Positions 12,701 to 23,600 of a stretch of 64,000 nucleotides of DNA are shown here, one piece after another (the stretch's first letter is position 1; each line of letters begins with the position of its first letter). This DNA comes from Trichopria drosophilae (Eukaryota > Arthropoda > Insecta > Hymenoptera > Diapriidae): NCBI GenBank assembly GCA_030407085.1, contig CM059585.1:10843001-10907000 (forward strand), written 5' to 3'. Below the pieces are notes generated by a model that was not told the origin of the DNA, searched no databases, and saw nothing but the letters and a program-made list of their open reading frames with translations. The position numbers and the translations under genes are program-made.

Positions 12701-12797
12701 TCGCAGTTGCAACGCAGATCTATAAGGATGACAAACAATAAATTTTCTTTATTTTTTGCATCGAATAGTTTACTTACCTTGCATTTGTAGTCGGCAT
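720..12797 (-). CDS. PHKB: Phosphorylase b kinase regulatory subunit beta (19 exons)
   Basis: Regulatory beta subunit of the cytosolic phosphorylase kinase holoenzyme, which activates glycogen phosphorylase. Exons: 12778-12797, 12598-12719, 12408-12543, 12145-12352, 7710-8066, 7456-7653, 7248-7386, 6891-7174, 5842-5939, 5562-5792, 5317-5504, 4937-5195, 4401-4533, 4181-4323, 3919-4121, 1431-1568, 1117-1357, 950-1057, 720-896. All have GT/AG borders, and phases agree except at exon 8/9. The product is about 1128 residues, near family length. Recognisable family blocks include [63 protein letters not shown] and [15 protein letters not shown]. The N-terminal half is the glucoamylase-like helical region of the PhK alpha/beta family. 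The protein ends in CKVS, a CaaX-like tail that fits the known farnesylation of this family. The ATG lies in a short first exon encoding MPTTNA. Exon 9 (98 nt) joins in frame only through a donor 4 nt downstream of the canonical one. Skipping it is also in frame. Confidence 0.93.
1617..1878. mobile_element. 262-bp MITE with 'CAGTAGAACCCC' TIRs and TA target site
   Basis: The left end reads cagtagaaccccgctggatt. The right end, reverse complemented, reads cagtagaacccctctggatt, so the TIRs agree at all but one or two positions over about 22 bp. TA flanks both sides (1615-1616 and 1879-1880). CAGT termini with TA duplication are typical of pogo/Tigger non-autonomous elements. It lies in an intron of the kinase gene and has no coding capacity. 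Confidence 0.85.
1970..2024 (-). ncRNA. Type I hammerhead ribozyme-like motif (Penelope-like end)
   Basis: Minus strand: CTGAAGA (2008-2014, fits CUGANGA), then A, then GGTC, a 9-nt loop, GACC (helix II), then GAAA (1986-1989), CGTT and AAAA. The AAAA can pair with the TTTT before CTGAAGA as helix I. Helix III is very short, as in minimal hammerheads of Penelope-like retroelements. One extra A lies between the core and helix II, so activity is uncertain. Confidence 0.5.
2228..2280 (+). ncRNA. Degenerate hammerhead-like motif, opposite arm
   Basis: Mirror of the motif at 1970-2024. The core reads CGGAAGA (2238-2244) instead of CUGANGA, so the conserved U4 is lost. Helix II (GGTC/GACC) and GAAAC (2263-2267) are kept. 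Expected to be inactive. Confidence 0.4.
2348..2425 (-). mobile_element. tRNA-derived SINE head (A-box/B-box like)
   Basis: The minus strand shows TGGCCGAGTGC (2401-2411), close to the pol III A box, and GGTTCGATTCT (2365-2375), close to the B box. The spacing is about 25 nt, and a T-run (2348-2354) follows. No convincing acceptor or anticodon stem can be folded, so this is not a functional tRNA. A SINE fragment is the likeliest reading. Confidence 0.4.
2426..3918. other. Intron sequence of PHKB, nothing recognised
   Basis: AT-rich intronic sequence before exon 15 (3919-4121). It contains poly(A/T) runs near 3700-3740 and a small GGGCGGAATCGCCC hairpin at about 3748. No ORF with family resemblance was seen. 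Confidence 0.4.
6011..6303. mobile_element. 293-bp MITE with 'CAGTGGCCCTCC' TIRs, TA target site
   Basis: The left TIR is cagtggccctcctcttattttaac. The right end, reverse complemented, is tagtggccctccccttatttta. TA flanks both sides (6009-6010 and 6304-6305). A second copy lies at 47443-47722 with the same interior, including 'accattcgccatttgaaagtgtt' and 'gcggactgctgtttgc'. Both ends carry G-rich and C-rich 'taaaataagggg' arms, as in the 1-259/34848 family. It lies in the PHKB intron between exons 8 and 9. Confidence 0.85.
8067..8939. other. PHKB intron 4, proximal part, nothing recognised
   Basis: Intronic sequence between exon 5 (starts at 8066 on the minus strand) and the tandem array. 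It has no coding potential or inverted repeats that stand out. Confidence 0.4.
8940..11545. repeat. Tandem array of 'aaatccacgtagaatccacgta' units in PHKB intron 4
   Basis: A degenerate array. A block beginning 'tagttgttctccctacacat' recurs at about 9052, 10132, 10390, 10690, 10971 and 11280, giving a period of about 260-310 bp. Each unit has 'tttagtcattttattcatt', 'cggtgtacgtggatttttc', 'gtcgggaatttccacaacaa' and several copies of an inner motif of about 18 bp built on 'aatccacgta'. A unique insert lies at about 9420-10010. Short ORFs inside (9126-9338, 11344-11547) are by-products of the repeat. Confidence 0.85.
11546..12144. other. PHKB intron 4, distal part, nothing recognised
   Basis: AT-rich sequence between the array and exon 4 (12145-12352). 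No feature could be supported. Confidence 0.4.
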
Positions 12798-13154
12798 GTT
12801 TCTGATTTCTATAAAAAAGAAATATTTTTTAAAAACAATAATAAATTAAAAGTTAGAAGAGTAAACTAACTTCTACAAAATTACTACTATACTAAATAAC
12901 TTCTACTTGATCAGTGTTTTCAATTTTTTCAAAAAACTTCTATTACATGACAAAACAAAACAAACTGTCAAAGTTTTTTCTTCCCTAACCTCTTTTAAAT
13001 CAGCTGTTTTGAAGGTGACATTTGAGTCGCGTTTCCAACGCCATCTTATCTCATCGTTGTAAATCCGCCTTTATTCGAAGAGTTGGTGGCACTGCGATCG
13101 AGTTTATTCTTTTTTGTTGGCAACGCTGAGGTGCGTGATCCTTTTCTCTTCACG
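12798..13154. promoter_or_regulatory. Shared divergent promoter region, PHKB / RpL11
   Basis: The 357 bp between the PHKB start codon (minus) and the RpL11 start codon (plus) must hold both transcription starts and 5' UTRs. The half nearer RpL11 is richer in G+C. No TATA box was seen at a position that would decide a start. Shared regulation is inference from spacing. Confidence 0.55.
13139..13150 (+). promoter_or_regulatory. TOP-like polypyrimidine tract of RpL11
   Basis: The sequence ccttttctctt just before the ATG at 13155 is an almost pure pyrimidine stretch, as expected for the 5' terminal oligopyrimidine tract of a ribosomal protein mRNA (growth/TOR-linked translation in known cases). 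The actual cap site is not visible from sequence. Confidence 0.5.
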
Positions 13155-14295
13155 ATGGCGGTGAGTTTAGCAGAAAATTTTCTATCGTTTTAAAATCCGT
13201 GAATATCTTAAAAATCTTAAGAAAATAATCGTTTTTCCGCGTACCCTAAATGAAATAATGATTTCCTTTAAATTTCCGCAATATTCGTTTTGGAAAAGAA
13301 CTTGTCGCAATTTTCATAATTGCCTCCGACAACATTCTAACCTCCAAAAACAACTTTTCTATTAATGTTTATTAATTAAAAAAAACTTGTGAATTCATCA
13401 TGACAGGACGCGAAGAATGTTCCAGGAAAGAAAGTCGAAAAGAAGGCAAAGAAGGAGCCGAAGGATGCATCCAAAAATGTTATGCGAGAAGTCAAAATTC
13501 GCAAATTATGCCTCAACATCTGCGTTGGAGAATCTGGAGACAGACTTACCAGAGCAGCTAAGGTAATATACTTTTTTATATTAATTACAATTGTACTTAA
13601 AAACAATCGTAAGATTGTAACGATCATTTTTCATGTGTACATTATCGTTTTTCAGGTATTGGAACAACTGACCGGTCAACAGCCAGTGTTTTCAAAAGCC
13701 AGGTATACCGTACGTTCTTTCGGTATTCGGCGTAATGAAAAGATCGCTGTCCACTGCACCGTTCGTGGAGCAAAGGCTGAAGAAATCCTCGAAAGAGGAT
13801 TGAAAGTACGAGAATACGAATTGCGCAAAGAAAACTTCTCGTGCACAGGAAACTTTGGATTCGGAATCCAGGAACACATTGATCTTGGCATCAAGTACGA
13901 CCCCAGCATCGGTATCTACGGTCTGGACTTCTACGTTGTCCTCGGTCGTCCAGGTAACTTAATTTTCATGCCTAAATATGCACATTATCTGGTATCATAG
14001 ATGTTTTTTTATTTTAAAAAATGTCTATCGTTCTTTCGAACATGTGCTAGAATAAATGCTTCTTATTTGCAACCCGTGCCAACTCGCTTTACTTGGTACG
14101 TTACTCGATGGAAGCTACATTAACCTAAAAAAAATTACCAAATATTTAATACAATTGTTCGTTACAGGATTCAATGTAGCCCACAGGAGAAGGAAAACGG
14201 GCAAAGTCGGTTTCCAACACAGACTAACGAAAGAAGACGCTATGAAATGGTTTCAGCAGAAATACGACGGTATTATTCTTGCTGGCAAAAAGTAA
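13155..14295 (+). CDS. RpL11: 60S ribosomal protein L11 (uL5), 4 exons
   Basis: Large-subunit ribosomal protein that contacts 5S rRNA at the central protuberance. Exons 13155-13160, 13407-13562, 13656-13953 and 14168-14295 give 195 residues with consistent phases. Diagnostic stretches are [59 protein letters not shown] and [19 protein letters not shown], ending DGIILAGKK. The lysine-rich start is longer than in vertebrates, as in other insects. The first coding exon is only ATGGCG, followed by a strong donor. An AATAAA signal follows at 14326. Intron 3 carries an H/ACA snoRNA candidate, a common arrangement for ribosomal protein host genes. Confidence 0.97.
13976..14122 (+). ncRNA. H/ACA box snoRNA candidate in RpL11 intron 3
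   Basis: Hairpin-hinge-hairpin-tail layout. The 5' hairpin has outer stem GCACAT (13980-13985)/ATGTGC (14042-14047) and an inner stem of about 13 bp starting ATAGA (13997)/TCTAT (ends 14028), with an internal loop between. H box AGAATA (ANANNA) is at 14049-14054. The 3' hairpin has outer stem GCTTC (14058-14062)/GAAGC (14111-14115), an asymmetric pocket, and inner stem CGTGCCAA (14075-14082)/TTGGTACG (14093-14100). The ACA box is at 14117-14119, 3 nt from the inferred 3' end. The spacing of about 16 nt from inner stem to ACA fits pseudouridylation guides. The rRNA target was not determined. Confidence 0.65.
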
Positions 14296-14325
14296 TTACA
14301 TATCTTATGTATTTTACCTTAATTT

Positions 14326-14331
14326 AATAAA
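14326..14331 (+). terminator. RpL11 polyadenylation signal AATAAA
   Basis: Canonical hexamer 31 nt downstream of the stop codon, the first such signal after the gene. Confidence 0.7.
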
Positions 14332-14647
14332 AAAAGAAAATAAAACCTACGTCTATCCGTTTTTCATTTATTTCCTGTGTTAGTAACATAACCTCGAATA
14401 TTTCTGGGGGAAATTCTAGGGAATTAGATAACTTTAAAAATCTAGGGATTTGATAAAACACTAGATCTAGGGTTATTAATTTTTCTGACGTTGGCAGCAG
14501 TACGTGGTGAAGTGGCAAATGACATAACCTTCAAAGTTACTGTCAAAATTATGTTTTTGACGGTAAAACGACGTAAAACGTCCAAGAAGTGTTTACCGCG
14601 TGTCGAATAAAGTTTTGCTAAAAATTCTCGTTAATAAAACAAAAAAA

Positions 14648-17600
14648 ATGGATAAAGAAAGGATTTTAGCAGCCAGAAAGAAAGTACAGTATTGTTGCAC
14701 ATTGTAAATCTGGTAGTACTTTAAGAGCCCAGTTTAATAATTTTCATTTTAGCTCAAGGAGTTTCAGCGTAACAAAAAAGATCAAATCGAGAAACCGCAA
14801 GTGGAACGAAAACTTTCGCAGGTCTGAAAATTACTCGGATAATTTTCAATACGGATATTTTTATACCTAAATTTCTTTGTAGGATGAAAGTACGAAACTC
14901 GCTGTGGTCGGCAGAAAAGAAAATACTTTTGAAAATGTACAACACGACTGTTTTAATAATGGTACGGAAATATTAAATCATGAGAATGTATCGGAAACTG
15001 CAAATGAGGTAAAACCTGACGAGCAGAGCACAGCGTTGACAAATGATAAAACTTTGTTGAATCATTCGCCTGTGGCGTTGAATAAGGAACATTTACAGAT
15101 GGCGACGGCTATAACAGATGCTTTAAACAGTAAACGAGTAGAGACTTTACCAGTTGCGAGCGTGGAGGAACAGAAAAAACTCATCACGAAGTTACAGAAT
15201 CAAATCGGACAGTATGTAAGTGAACGAATGTAGTTTATATAAACTTTGAATTTATTTACTAGGTAAATATTTACAGTAATGTACAGTAGTAGTACAATAT
15301 GGGTCATTCTCCAGAAAAGTATAATTTTATGTCCCCAGTTAATATTTTATCCAAATAACGGAATTTTCCTGTTCCTGAAAATTGTTATGGCTTTGTAAAA
15401 TGTGTCCCCATGTTTTAAAAAATAAATGTAAGTACAGAATACATTTCCAGTACAAAAAAAAAATAAAAGTAGATACAGACAATCGTTCTACAATTTCGAT
15501 TACTTTTAGACTATGTGTGTGTATAATATTACTGCTTTCAAAATTAATTTAAACCCAAATTTAGTAATGTTAGAACTAAGTACGTTTATTCCTTGTAAGC
15601 CTCCTGTCATATTTGCGACGCTAATTTAGCATGTTACGAAAGCGAGTAATATCTTAAAATATTAAGAAAAGATAAACTCTTAAGTGCATTTGACCGAAAT
15701 TTATTTTGTTCTTAAGTTAACATGGTTAATATGTTGACGTGTATTAGTAATAGAACGGATTTTTATTGAACTTAACATCAATTTTCTTAACTACTTTCAG
15801 TATTAATCATCAGTAATATGCGATAATCAAAACTTTCTTTTTACATCGCTAAAATAACTAAACATATCAATTTATAATTTTCCATAATAATTTTAACTGT
15901 TTTCAGTTTTATAAAATAAATATTATTAAGTTACTATTTTTATTCTTACTCTTTATGAGTCACTAATTCGCTAAGAGTGAGAACATTTCGCCATTTTTAT
16001 ATAAAATTTCCATTAAAAAATTAAATTACTTGCATATTTCACGCGTATCGATGGCTGCTGCATTATTACTTCGTATTTACGTAATTAGCAAGCCAATGAA
16101 TATATTTAAACTTTAAATTTTTATAATCTTTTATTTTGTGGAAAAAAAAATACGTCGATTTTACACTTTTTCGAAGAATAACCCATATATACTTATACTT
16201 ATATCGTACGCTGCAGAGATACATAAAAGTATCTGTACGCAGCCCAGAGCTTAACCTAAGAACTTAAAAACTAAGTCTAAGCCTAAAAAGAAAAACTTAG
16301 CGAAATTAATTAACAATGCAGCAGGCGTAAAATACATTTGGAAAGAGATATATGGGTGATTCTCCGGAAACAGGGCATTTTCGTGTCTTTACGTTATATC
16401 TGACAAAAACTTTGACAATAAATTATTAAATTTCGATAGAAATGTTAAATAAATATCCCTGGCCCATGTTAATTTGAAAAAATAATACTTCTGTTACAAA
16501 AAACTGGTGTAAAATGACATTTGAAGACTAAAAGTAGCATTTTTGATATGTCCAAACCTCTAAGTTCAAAACTTTAAAATATTAGCGCTATTAAGAAACC
16601 GAATTATTTTAATTTATTCAAATAATACTTCTATAGTACAGCTCAAACTGTACAATCTCTCTCTGTATAATATTTAATTAAATCAATATATATACTTATA
16701 ATTAGTGAAATGTTAATGTCTTAAGAAATTTCTATGAGGTAACGACAATGCGTAAACTGGTATAAATGAACTGGAAATAATTAACTTTTTTACTAAAACT
16801 TATGAGAAAATCAAAGAAAAAACACTACACTTTACTAATCCTCCATAGAAAATTGAAAAGAGAACATATTTACCTCATGAACAAGTAAAAACTGTATAAA
16901 AATACCACGTATTTTTATTAAATTAATTGTCGTCACCCGTCCTAATTTTTGTATTTTTATACAAACAGCAATTAAAAAACGGTGAAAAGTTAAAGATTAA
17001 CGGAATAAACGTTACTGGCAATTTGTTTTTTAATTTATTATTGTTTAAAATATGTAAAATTGGATTTTTTTACAAATTTTCATTGTCGTCACCTTCATTG
17101 TCGTTACCAAACATTTGGCGTATCAGGTACGAAACAAGAACAAAGTGTAACCCGTAGCAGAAAATATTTTTCAAATCATAAATAACATTTATATTTCTCT
17201 TAGACATTTATTTAAATATAATTTAAAAAACCACAAAATTAAACTTTATATTTGTTACAACGTTATGAATCAAGTTTATTATGAAATAATATTATTTATT
17301 AAAATTATGAATATAATATTATCATTGTAGTTACTAACCAACGACACATTAACTTTAATAAATTTATTTTCTCTAAAACTTCTTCAAAAATTCTTGTGTT
17401 TTTCTTAATTTTTTAATTATTACATAATAAATAATTTTCATTTATTCACAAAAATGCACTAAATCAGATATGTACATTATGTTTTTGACTCTTTAGAGTT
17501 ATTTTTTTCAAGTTTTTAATAAGCAATTGTTGGTTTATATAGCCGTATGAAAATGCGTCATAGTAAAAGTCTTCCCCTTTCCTTTAAAATAATTTTGTAA

Positions 17601-20600
17601 CGTGACTACTTTAACAATAACTTCACTTGGTGCTAATAAGCAAGAATCCATTATAAAAAAAACCGAATTTACAGTAACTTAAAAAAAAAAATTTTTATTC
17701 TTGAAAATGCCCTGTTTTTGGAGAATCACCCATATACCATTTACTTAAAATACTTGTTTTAGGTAGTTATAGTGGTACAAAATACACTCTAAAATATACT
17801 TGTTCTGCATATCAAGCAGTTTTTTGCAAATCTTATCATTGTGCTCTAAGATTTTAATAATTCTTTTATGAACGTTTTTTAGTAAACACATTATTGACTT
17901 ATTCGCAGAACCCCATGCTATTATTCCATACGTAACTATACTGAACTATAAACAATACATAACAGATCGTAAATTTTTTGGGGTAAGTATTTTACTTACA
18001 AGAGAACCTTCAGACGATGTGTTTTTAAAAAAAATTAATACTTTGCTAAAGTGTAGCATATACCCCACCTCAAATTGTTAGTTTATATATACAACCTGTG
18101 TTTTGAAACCGGAAGTTGCCCTGAACATTTTAAAATTGCGGAAATTATACCTATTTTTAAGAATAGAGAAAAACATATCGCAAATAATTATACACCAATC
18201 TCACTTATTTCAAATTTTGCAAAAATTTTCGAAAAACTAATTTACAATAGAATTTATCAATTCCTTATAAAGTTCAAAGTTCTATCGGATAATCAATTTG
18301 GGTTTTGAAAAAATCTTGAAACTAAAGATGCGTTTTTAAATAAATAAACTCAGTCAAATAGGTATCAGGGGTTTATTCTTAAAACTAATCAAAAGTTATT
18401 TGCTAAATAGAAAACAGTTAGTTAAATTTGGAAATACAAAAAGTGAATTATTGACAGTACAATCTGGTGTACCTCAAGGTACTGTCCTTGGGCCACTACT
18501 ATTTATTATATATACGAATGATCTGTTTCATGCTGTGCAAGAGGATAGTATGCCTGAGCATTTTGTTTTAAATATTGGTAATGAAACCATTGAAAGATCA
18601 GAGTACACAAAATATCTCGGGGTTATAATAGATTGCCATTTAAGATGGGATCATCATATAATGAGCTTTGTTAAGAAAAGTAAATATTATATATACATTC
18701 TAGCGAGGCTAACAAGGGTACCCTCAGTAACATAAGAACTTAAAAACTAAGTCTAAGCCTAAAAAGAAAAACTTAACGAAATTAATTAACAATGCAGCAG
18801 GTGCAAAATACATTTGGAAAGAGATATATACCATAAAATACTTTAGTCGCTTAAATTTGTATGTCATAAGTTTCCTAAATTACGTATAATATGACTTAAT
18901 TTCTTACTATTATTTGAAGTGGATAAAGTTTTAAATTCATGAGGTAATTTGTTAAAATGTAACGTAACTATATATTTGTGATTTCGCCTATTTCTTGTTT
19001 CACTTTCGGTAATATCGACTTTTTCAGAGTTATAGAACTGCAATTGACATATATTGATGTTTTAGGTAGTTATAGTGGTACAAAATACACTCTAAAATAT
19101 ACTTGTTCTGCATATCAAGCAGTTTTTTGCAAATCTCATCATTGTGCTCTAAGATTTTAATAATTCTTTTATGAACGTTTTTTAGTAAACACATTATTGA
19201 CTTATTCGCAGAACCCCATGCTATTATTCCATACGTAACTATACTGTAATATAATCAATACATAACAGATCGGAAATTTTTTGGGGTAAGTATTTTACTT
19301 ACAAGAGGACCCTCAGACGATGTGTTTTTAAAAAAAATTAATACTTTGCTAAAGTGTAGTACATACCCCACCTTGAATTGTGCCAAAGCAGTTCGATGCG
19401 CTTCTCAAGCATTTTTGAGAAAAACGAATTGGAAATTTTCTGTATGGTGGACGTTCAGCGGTGGTAGCACGCTGGGTTGTCACTTCAATTTATCTAGATT
19501 TAAATCTCGGAACCGGATATGTTTGCAGATTTAAACTTTCGATAGTACATTATGTTATAAACAATTTTAAAAATATATAAGATCATAGATATTAACAATG
19601 TTAACAATTTTTTAAATTAAATATTCGAAAAAGAAACTTAGATTTTGAAAATTAAAAATGGCGAATCCAAGATGGCCGACATAAATGTAAAAAGTTTACT
19701 TGATTTTGATGAAAGTTGGTACTCGGGAATTTTTTGGGTCGCTGATTACGAATTTGAAGTCAGATTTTGTAAATTCAAAATGGTGGATTCAAGATGGCCG
19801 ACATAAATGTGAAATATTACTTGAATTTTTAAATGAATAATTAAACGTTAAATGCTATATTTTAGGAAAAAATGGAACCAGTTTTTCACCGTTTTTCGAT
19901 ATCTGAAGTACAGGGCTGTACCACTTCTGGCACTTTTTTTTTTTAAACAGCTACCACTGAAGTGGTTAATAACGGAATAGAAATTGTGCAATAATTTACG
20001 AATGATTTATAAAAATCGTTGAAATTAAGTGTCAAAATGAAGTACATAAACTTATTAGCAATTGTGGAAAGAGTAAATTAATAAAAATTCCGAAAATATA
20101 AGGACAAATTATATCTGTTGACACATATGAGTCGATCAGAAAAAAAAAAAACAATTTGGAACCGTATTCATGCAGAATATTAGCTATTCTCTTCAGATGT
20201 GGCACATTAAAATGTAAAAATTATAATTAAAAATTATCGTAAAAGAATTTTGATCTGTTAATTGCTGACTGCCCATATTAATTTTAAACGTTTATGTTCC
20301 TAATAAACAGCTTTTTGCTCGTTAATCAACATAACCTGAAGTCAACATATATAATTTTTCCTTATATTTTCTGAATTTTTATTAATTTACAGTTTCTACA
20401 ATTGCTAATAAGTTTGTGTACTTCATTTTGACACTTCATTTCAAGGATTTTTATAAATCATTTGTAAATTATTGCACAATTACTATTTCGTTATTAAGAA
20501 ATTCTATAAGTATTTACAATCATTTGCTCTATGGTAGTAAAAATAAATTGAAAGTTAAGATTATTTAACTTTCTTTTTCGAATTTATAATTTAAAAAATT

Positions 20601-23600
20601 GTTAACATTGTTAATATCTATGATCTTATACATTTTTAAAATTGTTTATAACATAATGTACTATCGAAAGTTTAAATCTGCAAATATATCCGGTTCCGAG
20701 ATTTAAATCTGGGTAAATTGAAGTGGCAACCCAGCACGCTACCACCGCTGAACATCCACCGTACGGAAAATTTCAAATTCTTTTTTCTCGAAAACGCTTG
20801 AGAAGCGCATCGAACTGCTTTGGCACAATTCAAGGTGGGGTATATGCTACACTTTAGCAAAGTATTAATTTTGTTTAAAAACACATCGTCTGAGGGTCCT
20901 CTTGTAAGTAAAATACTTACCCCAAAAAATTTACGATCTGTTATGTATTGATTATATTACAGTATAGTTACGTATGAAATAATAGCATGGGGTTCTGCGA
21001 ATAAGTCAATAATGTGTTCACTAAAAAACGTTCATAAAAGAATTATTAAAATCTTAGAGCACAATGATAGGAATTGCAAAAAATCGCTTGACATGCAGAA
21101 CAAGTATATTTTAGAGTGTATTTTGTACCACTGTAACTACCTAAAACATCAATATATGTCAATTGCAGTTCTATAACTCTGAAAAAGTCGATATTACCGA
21201 AAGTGAAACAAGAAATAGGCGAAATCACAAATATATAGTTACGTTACATTTTAACAAATTACCTCATGAATTTAAAACTTTATCCGCTTCAAATAATAGT
21301 AAGAAATTAAGTTGTATTATACGTAATTTAGGAAACTTATGACATACAAATTTAAGCGACTAAAGTATTTTATGGTATATATCTCTTTCCAAATGTATTT
21401 TACACCTGCTGCATTGTTAATTAATTTCGTTAAGTTTTTCTTTTTAGGCTTAGACTTAGTTTTTAAGTTCTTATGTTACTGAGGGTACCCTTGTTAGCCT
21501 TGCTAGAATGTATATATAATATTTACTTTTCTTAACAAAGCTCATTATATGATGATCCCATCTTAAATGGCAATCTATTATAACCCCGAGATATTTTGTG
21601 TACTCTGATCTTTCAATGGTTTCATTACCAATATTTAAAACAAAATGCTCAGGTATACTATCGTGGTAATTCCCAAAAGTTAAACAAACGGTTTTTTAAC
21701 ATTTAACGTTAACCCATTATCATCTAACCAATTGTACTGTCAATAATTCACTTTTTGTATTTCCAAATTTAACTAACTGTTTTCTATTTAGCAAATAATT
21801 TTTGATTAGTTTTAAGAATAAACCCCTGATACCTATTTGACTGAGTTTATTTATTAAAAAACGCATCTTTAGTTCCAAGATTTTTTCGAAACCCAAATTG
21901 ATTATCCGATAGAACTTTGAACTTTATAAGAAATTGATAAATTCTATTGTAAATTAGTTTTTCGAAAATTTTTGCAAAATTTGAAATAAGTGAGATTGGT
22001 CTATAATTATTTGCAATATGTTTTTCTTCATTCTTAAAAATAGGTATAATTTCCACAATTTTAAAATGTTCAGGGCAACTTCCGGTTTCAAAACACAGGT
22101 TATATATATAAACTAACAATTTAACAATATAATGCATTATCATTTTAATGGTAGAAGTATGGAGATTATCGGTACCACCTTTTTTATTTTTTAATTCCTT
22201 AATAATCTTAAGTATTTCATCTTCATTTGTAGGATATAAATAAATTGTTTTATTATTTGCATTTGGAAAAGCGGGTGAGCTCGTTGTTTTATTAGATAGA
22301 TATTTATTATGCCTCCACAATAATGTGCTTACATAGGACTTCCTTTATACAAAACTTGATTCCACATTGCATTTACCGCGGTTACACAACACATGAATAA
22401 AAACAAACATATCAATTACTTAATCATTTACACCTCTCTCTCTCTCTCTCTTCTTACTAGTTCTATCATCTCCATCCATCCAATTCCCCTACCATCCTCA
22501 TTTAATACATCCATACCTCTTTCTCCTTTCTCCCTCACATACTCGCAGTTGTTTCTTAAATGTTCGACATTCTCTCTCTCCCTCTCGCACAGTCTACACT
22601 TTCTCTCGTCCTCCTCCATCCAGTACCTATTTCCCCTCTCCTCGTTCCCGCATCTCCACCTCGCTATTCTCACCAATCTTTTCCCCTCATTTCTCTTACA
22701 GATTCATACATACGCTGGTACCCAACTCACACATGACCTAGACGCTCTCACTTTCTCCCCTCTCTCTTGTTCATCCACTTCTATATCTCTTTCCCTCAAA
22801 CCCTCCCATTTATTCTCTCCCCATTCATTCAAAGCTTCCTCACTCATACCTCCTCTCCATAAATAATTCCCCCTCTCAACACTCTCTCTTGTCCATTCAC
22901 TCCTATTATTCTCTCTTTCATCATTCCTTTTCTCCAACATGCATTTCAAACCCAACTCCCCTCCTCCTCCTTTCTCCAGTTTTTCCTCAAACCTTCCCGC
23001 CCTCCATCCCATTTCCACCCTCAATTTATTTCTTGTCAACTCTTCTCTCACTATATACCCCGGTGTTACTCTTTCCAGTCCTAAAATCCACTTGAGGTAT
23101 TTTTCTTGCAGCCCTTCCACCTCCTTCCATTCTTGGTATCCCCATATCTCCACTCCATAAAATAAAATCCCTTTCACTATACTGTCAAAGAGTTTTAACC
23201 TCCACCTTACATCCTCTTTAAATTTCCTCTCTCCGTAGCTCCATACCCATCCCATTGACATCCTAGCTTTTCTCACCCTTTCTCTCACATGTTCTTTTTC
23301 CCCTCCAGGCCTAGTTACCACATACCCTAAATATTTGTATTCCTTCACTTCCTCTATTCTTTCTCTTCCCCACCACCAAAATCTTTCCTTCTCCTTCCCT
23401 CCCTTATTTTTAAAAACCATCACTTTTGATTTCTCCACACTCAATTCGAGCTTTTTTCCTTCCATATATCTTTTTACTCCCCTTATCATATCTCTTAATC
23501 CTTCCTCTTCCTCTGCCAGCAACACAATATCATCCGCATATTCTATTGACCTTATCCGATCATTTCCTACCCTAATTCCTCCCCTTCCTTTCTTCAACTC

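Larger units (their letters stand above)
18074..22120. repeat. Large inverted duplication (arms about 2 kb) of LINE sequence
   Basis: The left arm (18074 to about 20115) is the reverse complement of the right arm (about 20338 to 22120). Matching landmarks include 'ccctgaacattttaaaatt', 'gaccctcagacgatgtg' and 'ggaaagagatatata'. The left arm has an extra block at about 19640-19965, and the right arm has one at about 20512-20570. The central 20115-20338 is unpaired. The left arm starts abruptly inside the RT coding sequence, so it is a copy of the right arm, which is continuous with the rest of the minus-strand LINE. Confidence 0.85.

Noticed and set aside
22393..22866. Plus-strand ORF rich in Ser/Pro/Leu
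   Set aside because: Exact antisense of the LINE RT coding region, which is clearly the real frame (YADD, zinc knuckle).
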